Source: Citromicrobium sp. (lineage in GTDB: Bacteria > Pseudomonadota > Alphaproteobacteria > Sphingomonadales > Sphingomonadaceae). Taken from it: a DNA stretch of 19,135 nt. Each line of letters opens with the position of its first letter. The stretch's first letter is position 1. This document shows, one piece after another, positions 15,482-19,135 of the stretch. A model generated the notes under the pieces. It was not told the DNA's origin, did no database searches, and saw only the letters and a list, made by a program, of their open reading frames with translations. The DNA lies in NCBI GenBank assembly GCA_003248395.1, contig QFNA01000016.1, positions 1-19,135 of the forward strand. The letters run 5' to 3'. The position numbers and the translations under genes are program-made.

Positions 15482-15504
15482 CCGCCGCGCATGGAGAATT
15501 ATCA

Positions 15505-18150
15505 ATGGCAACGCGCATGCTCATCGACGCGCGCCACCAGGAAGAAACCCGGGTGGCAGTCCTCAAGGGAAACCGGATTGAGGAATTTGATTTCGAATCT
15601 GCCGATAAGAAGCAGATCAAGGGAAACATCTATCTCGCCAAGGTAACGCGGGTCGAACCGTCGCTTCAGGCAGCGTTCGTCGATTTCGGCGGCAATCGCC
15701 ACGGCTTCCTCGCCTTCAGCGAAATCCATCCCGACTATTACCAGATTCCCAAGGAAGATCGCGAGGCCCTGCTCGCCGCCGAGGCCGAGGTGGCCGAAGA
15801 AGAGGCGAGGCTGCGTGCCGAAGAAGAAGAACGTGGCGAAATTCCTGGTGACGAATACGATGCCGACGACGAAAGTTCGGAAGCGCTGGCAGAAGATCTC
15901 GCTGAAGACGGCCTCGAGGAAGTCGACACATCCGACAAGGACGATGTTGCGACGATCGAGGAAGGCCAGCTCGACAGCGATGATGACGCTGACGCCGACG
16001 ACGACGCAGAAGAATCGGAAGAAGACCAAAAACCACGCGGACGCCGTGGACGCGGACGCCGTCAGGGCAAAGGCGGTCGATCGCGCGCCAAGGAAGTCGA
16101 CGACGCACGAGCACGCCGCATGGCCCTGCGCCGCAGGTACAAGATCCAGGACGTCATACAGCGTCGCCAGGTCTTGCTGGTTCAAGTCGTCAAGGAAGAG
16201 CGTGGCAACAAGGGCGCTGCCCTGACCACCTATCTCAGTCTCGCGGGCCGTTACACAGTGCTGATGCCCAACAGCAGTCACGGCGGCGGCATCAGCCGGA
16301 AGATCAATTCGGCAAGCGACCGCAAGCGCCTGAAGAAGATCGTCGGCGACCTGTCGCTGCCCAAGTCGATGGGTCTGATCGTTCGGACAGCCGGCCTGAG
16401 CAGGACCAAGACCGAAATCAAACGCGATTTCGATTACCTTGCCAGGCTATGGGACGAAATACGGGAAAACACGCTCGCTTCTGCTGCGCCGATGCTGATC
16501 CATTCTGATAGCGATCTGATCAAGCGTGCGATCCGTGACATCTACAACCGCGAGATCGAGGAAGTCGTCGTCGAAGGCGAGGACGGCTATAAATCAGCCA
16601 AGGCCTTCATGAAGATGCTGATGCCCAGTCATGCCCGGCGGGTTAAGCAGTATGCCGATCCGGTGCCGTTGTTCCAGCGTTATGGCGCCGAGGACCAGCT
16701 GAAGGCAATGTACGATCCCGTGGTCCAGCTGAAATCGGGTGGGTACCTCGTCATCAATCCGACCGAGGCGCTGGTGTCGATCGATATCAACTCTGGCCGA
16801 TCGACCAAGGAACACAATATCGAGCAGACGGCGCTGTCCACCAATCTGGAGGCTGCCAAGGAAATCGCCCGCCAGCTGCGCCTGCGCGACATGGCCGGGC
16901 TGGTGGTGATCGACTTCATCGACCAGGAACATCATTCGAATACGCGCAAGGTCGAACGAGCGATGAAGGATGCGCTCAAGAGCGACCGCGCACGCATCCA
17001 GGTCGGCCGCATCTCGAGCTTCGGCCTTATGGAAATGAGCCGCCAGCGCCTTCGCACCGGCGTGCTGGAAGCAACCACGCGCGAATGCCCGCATTGCGAC
17101 GGAACCGGCCTTGTCCGTACTGCAAGTTCGGCCGGTCTTTCGGCGCTCCGTCTCATCGAGGAAGAGGCGGCCAAGGGCAAGGGAACGCGCATCAGGCTCT
17201 CGGCCAGCACCGAGGCAGCAATCTATCTTCTAAACGAGAAGCGCCACGATCTCGTCGAACTCGAGCAACGCTACCACGTCGAGGTCGAGGTTGTGCCCGA
17301 GGGTGAGGAAGAAGGCGCCAAGATGAGCGCATCGAGCCACGGGCCAAAGCCAAAGGATGCGCCAAAGTTCGACGCCATTATCGAAGACGATGATGACGAT
17401 GACGAGGTGGACGAAGACGTCAGCGCAGAGTTCGACAGTGATGACGATAACGACCAGCCTGCGAGAAAGCGGCGGCGTCGGCGCGGTGGTCGCGGTCGCA
17501 ACAAGCAACGCGGCGATGATGCATCGAACGATGGCGATACGCGGGAATCCGACAATGCACCTGAAGAACAGGATGACAATGGCGACGATGACAAGCCCAA
17601 GAAGCGTCGTCGACGCGGTGGCCGCCGACGCGGTGGTCGCGGTCGAGGCGATAAGACCGAGATAACGGCGGAAGACGCGAACGCGCTTGAAGATGTGTCG
17701 GAACAGGTTGTCGACGACATGGCCGTCGTCGCCGGACCGGACGAGGCCCCGGAAACTGCCGAAGAGACAAAGCCGAAGAAGGCTGCGCCGAGGAAGCGCA
17801 AGAGCACGTCCAAAAGCAAGCCCTCTGCAAAGCAGGCAGACGAAGCGACTTCGGACACCCCCGCGCCTGCTGCCGAGGAACCGAAACCGAAGCGGACGCG
17901 TCGCAAGCCGGCTGCGAAAACTGCGAGCAAGGACGAAGCGGCTGTGCAAGCCCCCGCCGATGGCGAAGCTGCCGAGAAACCGAAACGCGCGCCGCGTCGG
18001 AAAAAGGCAGAACCGAAGAAGGCTGACGCGTCCGAGGTAACTCAGGAGACGGTCACCGACGTTGCACCGGCTGAAGCAACAAGTGCCGCGCCTGACAAGG
18101 ATTCTGACAAACCGAAGCGCGGTTGGTGGCAAAGAACGTTCGGAGAGTAA
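15505..18150 (+). CDS. rne: ribonuclease E with S1-domain insert and PNPase-binding tail
   Basis: This endoribonuclease starts decay and processing of most RNAs and scaffolds the degradosome. The start at 15505 (MATRMLIDARHQEETRVAV, 881 aa) matches the family and has a GGAG 8 bp upstream; the open frame extends 45 codons further up without conservation. The S1 domain (from about 36) is split by about 125 residues of acidic then basic low-complexity sequence (about 84-210), as in other alphaproteobacteria. The 5'-sensor pair is Arg294-Thr295. Metal-binding Asp427 (SIDINSG) and Asp470 (VVIDFID) form the active site, and Cys528-X-X-Cys531 is the zinc link. From about 605 on the protein is disordered, with two Arg/Gly blocks (654-669 and 698-715) between acidic tracts. 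It ends PKRGWWQRTFGE, the GWW motif known to dock PNPase in Caulobacter. Confidence 0.96.
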   Translation: MATRMLIDARHQEETRVAVLKGNRIEEFDFESADKKQIKGNIYLAKVTRVEPSLQAAFVDFGGNRHGFLAFSEIHPDYYQIPKEDREALLAAEAEVAEEEARLRAEEEERGEIPGDEYDADDESSEALAEDLAEDGLEEVDTSDKDDVATIEEGQLDSDDDADADDDAEESEEDQKPRGRRGRGRRQGKGGRSRAKEVDDARARRMALRRRYKIQDVIQRRQVLLVQVVKEERGNKGAALTTYLSLAGRYTVLMPNSSHGGGISRKINSASDRKRLKKIVGDLSLPKSMGLIVRTAGLSRTKTEIKRDFDYLARLWDEIRENTLASAAPMLIHSDSDLIKRAIRDIYNREIEEVVVEGEDGYKSAKAFMKMLMPSHARRVKQYADPVPLFQRYGAEDQLKAMYDPVVQLKSGGYLVINPTEALVSIDINSGRSTKEHNIEQTALSTNLEAAKEIARQLRLRDMAGLVVIDFIDQEHHSNTRKVERAMKDALKSDRARIQVGRISSFGLMEMSRQRLRTGVLEATTRECPHCDGTGLVRTASSAGLSALRLIEEEAAKGKGTRIRLSASTEAAIYLLNEKRHDLVELEQRYHVEVEVVPEGEEEGAKMSASSHGPKPKDAPKFDAIIEDDDDDDEVDEDVSAEFDSDDDNDQPARKRRRRRGGRGRNKQRGDDASNDGDTRESDNAPEEQDDNGDDDKPKKRRRRGGRRRGGRGRGDKTEITAEDANALEDVSEQVVDDMAVVAGPDEAPETAEETKPKKAAPRKRKSTSKSKPSAKQADEATSDTPAPAAEEPKPKRTRRKPAAKTASKDEAAVQAPADGEAAEKPKRAPRRKKAEPKKADASEVTQETVTDVAPAEATSAAPDKDSDKPKRGWWQRTFGE
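17482..17645 (+). repeat. in-frame direct repeat coding Arg/Gly RNA-binding blocks of RNase E
   Basis: An identical 17-bp sequence (CGCGGTGGTCGCGGTCG) occurs at 17482-17498 and 17629-17645, 147 bp or 49 codons apart. Both copies encode part of an RRRRGGRGR-type block. This may be a partial duplication, or convergence under codon bias in arginine/glycine runs. Confidence 0.75.
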
Positions 18151-18156
18151 GATACG

Positions 18157-18196
18157 ACCGGCATCGGGCAGGATTTGCTGCAAGCCCGATGTCGGT
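18157..18196. terminator. long hairpin between convergent rne and nucleotidyltransferase genes
   Basis: ACCGGCATCGGGC (18157-18169) pairs over 13 positions with GCCCGATGTCGGT (18184-18196), with one G-U pair and a 14-base loop. It sits 6 bp after the rne stop and 12 bp before the opposing stop. There is no long U-tract (CCCCTTCTT follows). It may be a factor-assisted terminator for both genes or a 3'-end stabiliser of the rne mRNA. Confidence 0.6.
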
Positions 18197-18208
18197 TGCT
18201 ACCCCTTC

Positions 18209-18964
18209 TTAGGTGGCAGGTTCGGATAGCACACGTCGCACATCGACCAGGTCTTCCGGCTTGTCCACATCCACCGCGGCGAGCCCGCTGGTCGCTCTTA
18301 CCAGACGGGCTTCCACCCCGATTTTCGCACCCAGCTTCTCGATTCCGCCGGCAAGCGACAGTCGACCCAGAACGTAATCCAGCAGCGTCGCCAGCCCGAG
18401 CCGGCGGGCAATCCGCCATGGTCGCTTGCGATCGGCCTCGACCGCGCGCCATGTTTCGATCGCACGGCGAGCTTCTGAGGTGCGGAGGTAGAAGAGGTTG
18501 CAACCCGACCATTCGCCATCCGAGAACCGCAGGTACGTCCGACGAGTGCCAGGAAGCGATTCTTCCACTTGCGCCCGTTCGGCCATCATCACCCCAAGAT
18601 CGGCATCGCCGGGCGTCCGTGCGATGAGATCGCTAACCCAATCGGGGCGCAGCAAGGCGTGATCGGCTGTCGTGACGACCAGCGGCAACCCCAAGGCATC
18701 GAAGGCCATTGCCGTGCTTTCGCTTGGCCCCGTGCCAGGCGGAATCACATCTGCCCCCAGACGTCGGGCTTCGGAAGCCACCGGCCCCTCGTCGCACGAC
18801 ACTGCGATCTGATCGGCGCCGGCCGTGTGGAGCGCCGCGACGACACGCTCCAGCAAGGTCATTTCGCCTAATTCGATCAAGGCCTTGTGTGATTTGCCTT
18901 CATGGCCCGACAAGCGATCGCCACCCGGTCTCGTGCCTGCGAGGACTAGCGCCTTAAACGTCAT
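18209..18964 (-). CDS. MobA-like nucleotidyltransferase family protein
   Basis: This 251-residue protein has the Rossmann-type fold start of NTP transferases (MTFKALVLAGTRPGGDRLS), then SHKALIELGEMTLLERVVAAL, in which the lysine follows the usual nucleotide loop. A metal-binding type TTADHALLRPDWV lies at about 98-110, and VDVDKPEDLVDVRRVL near the end is typical of MobA/IspD/GlmU-like enzymes. The classical LAGGXSXRMG loop is altered to LAGTRPGGDRL, so it belongs to a divergent subfamily whose acceptor is unknown to me. The start ATG overlaps the stop of the upstream membrane-protein gene (ATGA), which suggests they are co-translated and work together. The end is convergent with rne. Confidence 0.82.
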   Translation of the reverse strand: MTFKALVLAGTRPGGDRLSGHEGKSHKALIELGEMTLLERVVAALHTAGADQIAVSCDEGPVASEARRLGADVIPPGTGPSESTAMAFDALGLPLVVTTADHALLRPDWVSDLIARTPGDADLGVMMAERAQVEESLPGTRRTYLRFSDGEWSGCNLFYLRTSEARRAIETWRAVEADRKRPWRIARRLGLATLLDYVLGRLSLAGGIEKLGAKIGVEARLVRATSGLAAVDVDKPEDLVDVRRVLSEPAT

Positions 18965-19135
18965 ACCCTCGCCTCTTCACGCCGCAGGCTACGCAGGATG
19001 AGCCAGACCGTGACGGTCATGGCGAGATAGAAAAGTGCCATGGCAATGGCGACCGCCCAGCCCACGCCGACCGGCCCCCACGCAACCAGAGTCACGATCG
19101 CCACGAGGAGAACGCAAAGCGACAGCAGCCGCACG
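18961..19135 (-). CDS. membrane protein, partial at the right edge, unknown family
   Basis: The C-terminal 57 complete codons of a gene are visible on the minus strand; the start lies outside the window. The peptide reads VRLLSLCVLLVAIVTLVAWG, then PVGVGWAVAIAMALFYLAMT, then VTVWLILRSLRREEARV. It has two hydrophobic stretches separated by a Gly/Pro turn and a basic cytoplasmic-type end, so it is a hairpin of two membrane helices. Its TGA overlaps the ATG of the nucleotidyltransferase gene. Too little is present to name it. Confidence 0.7.
   Translation of the reverse strand, partial: VRLLSLCVLLVAIVTLVAWGPVGVGWAVAIAMALFYLAMTVTVWLILRSLRREEARV

Larger units (their letters stand above)
15070..15504. 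promoter_or_regulatory. 435-bp divergent spacer between amiC and rne, with the probable rne leader
   Basis: No convincing gene lies here. It must hold the amiC promoter and the rne promoter and leader. An 8-bp direct repeat (GGCTTGGC) occurs at 15210-15217 and 15230-15237, 20 bp apart. Downstream come three hairpins at 15289-15316, 15412-15436 and 15465-15481. A GGAG at 15493-15496 precedes the rne ATG by 8 bp. Long structured leaders are known for rne in E. coli, where they mediate autoregulation by RNase E; a similar role here is inference. I could not place the promoters with confidence. Confidence 0.6.

Noticed and set aside
15370..15504. Upstream extension of the RNase E frame (45 extra codons)
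   Set aside because: The family starts at MATRMLIDARHQEE; the extension is not conserved, crosses the leader hairpins, and the ribosome site lies just before 15505.
17230..18183. A 317-codon open frame on the minus strand opposite the RNase E tail
   Set aside because: It mirrors the low-complexity Arg/Asp/Lys codons of rne and consists of repetitive Leu/Val/Arg/Ser sequence; no ribosome site or family match.

Overview
The window looks like chromosomal DNA of an alphaproteobacterium, most likely Sphingomonadales and perhaps Erythrobacteraceae. This is inferred from the high GC content, the nuoA-B-C-x-D order, an RNase E with a long insert in its S1 domain and a C-terminal GWW motif, and the rne / amiC / mrcA / prfB neighbourhood. 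No ribosomal RNA gene was available to confirm it. I see no tRNA, rRNA, CRISPR array, insertion sequence, phage gene or attachment site.

Layout. (1) Positions 1-3273, minus strand: the start of a respiratory complex I operon, nuoA-nuoB-nuoC-lipoprotein-nuoD. The genes are separated by 7 bp or less or overlap, and nuoD runs off the left edge. (2) 3413-6107: a coniferyl-aldehyde-dehydrogenase-like enzyme (minus) diverging from an acetyl-CoA acetyltransferase (plus) across a control region of about 100 bp. (3) 6181-8259: a small lipoprotein read from a TTG start and followed by a clear intrinsic terminator, a secreted SH3-domain protein (minus), and a D-2-hydroxyacid dehydrogenase (plus). (4) 15069 down to 8266, minus strand: a probable cell-wall and translation operon. 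It holds amiC-type amidase, PBP1A (mrcA), release factor 2 (prfB), a lipobox-bearing methyltransferase overlapping prfB by 4 bases, and a flavin oxidoreductase of the nitronate monooxygenase family with a C-terminal cysteine cluster. (5) 15070-15504: a 435-bp divergent spacer with three strong hairpins, probably the rne leader. (6) 15505-18150, plus: RNase E. (7) 18209-19135, minus: a MobA-like nucleotidyltransferase overlapping a membrane-protein gene that runs off the right edge.

How the parts work together. NuoA-D form the quinone-facing core of complex I. The amidase and PBP1A act on peptidoglycan, RF2 ends translation, and RNase E organises mRNA decay. Its GWW tail predicts PNPase docking as in the Caulobacter degradosome. 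The thiolase and aldehyde dehydrogenase suggest acyl-CoA and aromatic-aldehyde metabolism.

Most of the window is housekeeping DNA, and no wholly new system is evident. The best leads are the uncharacterised lipoprotein built into the nuo operon, the apparently membrane-anchored methyltransferase translationally coupled to prfB, the Cys-cluster flavoenzyme next to it, and the structured rne leader.
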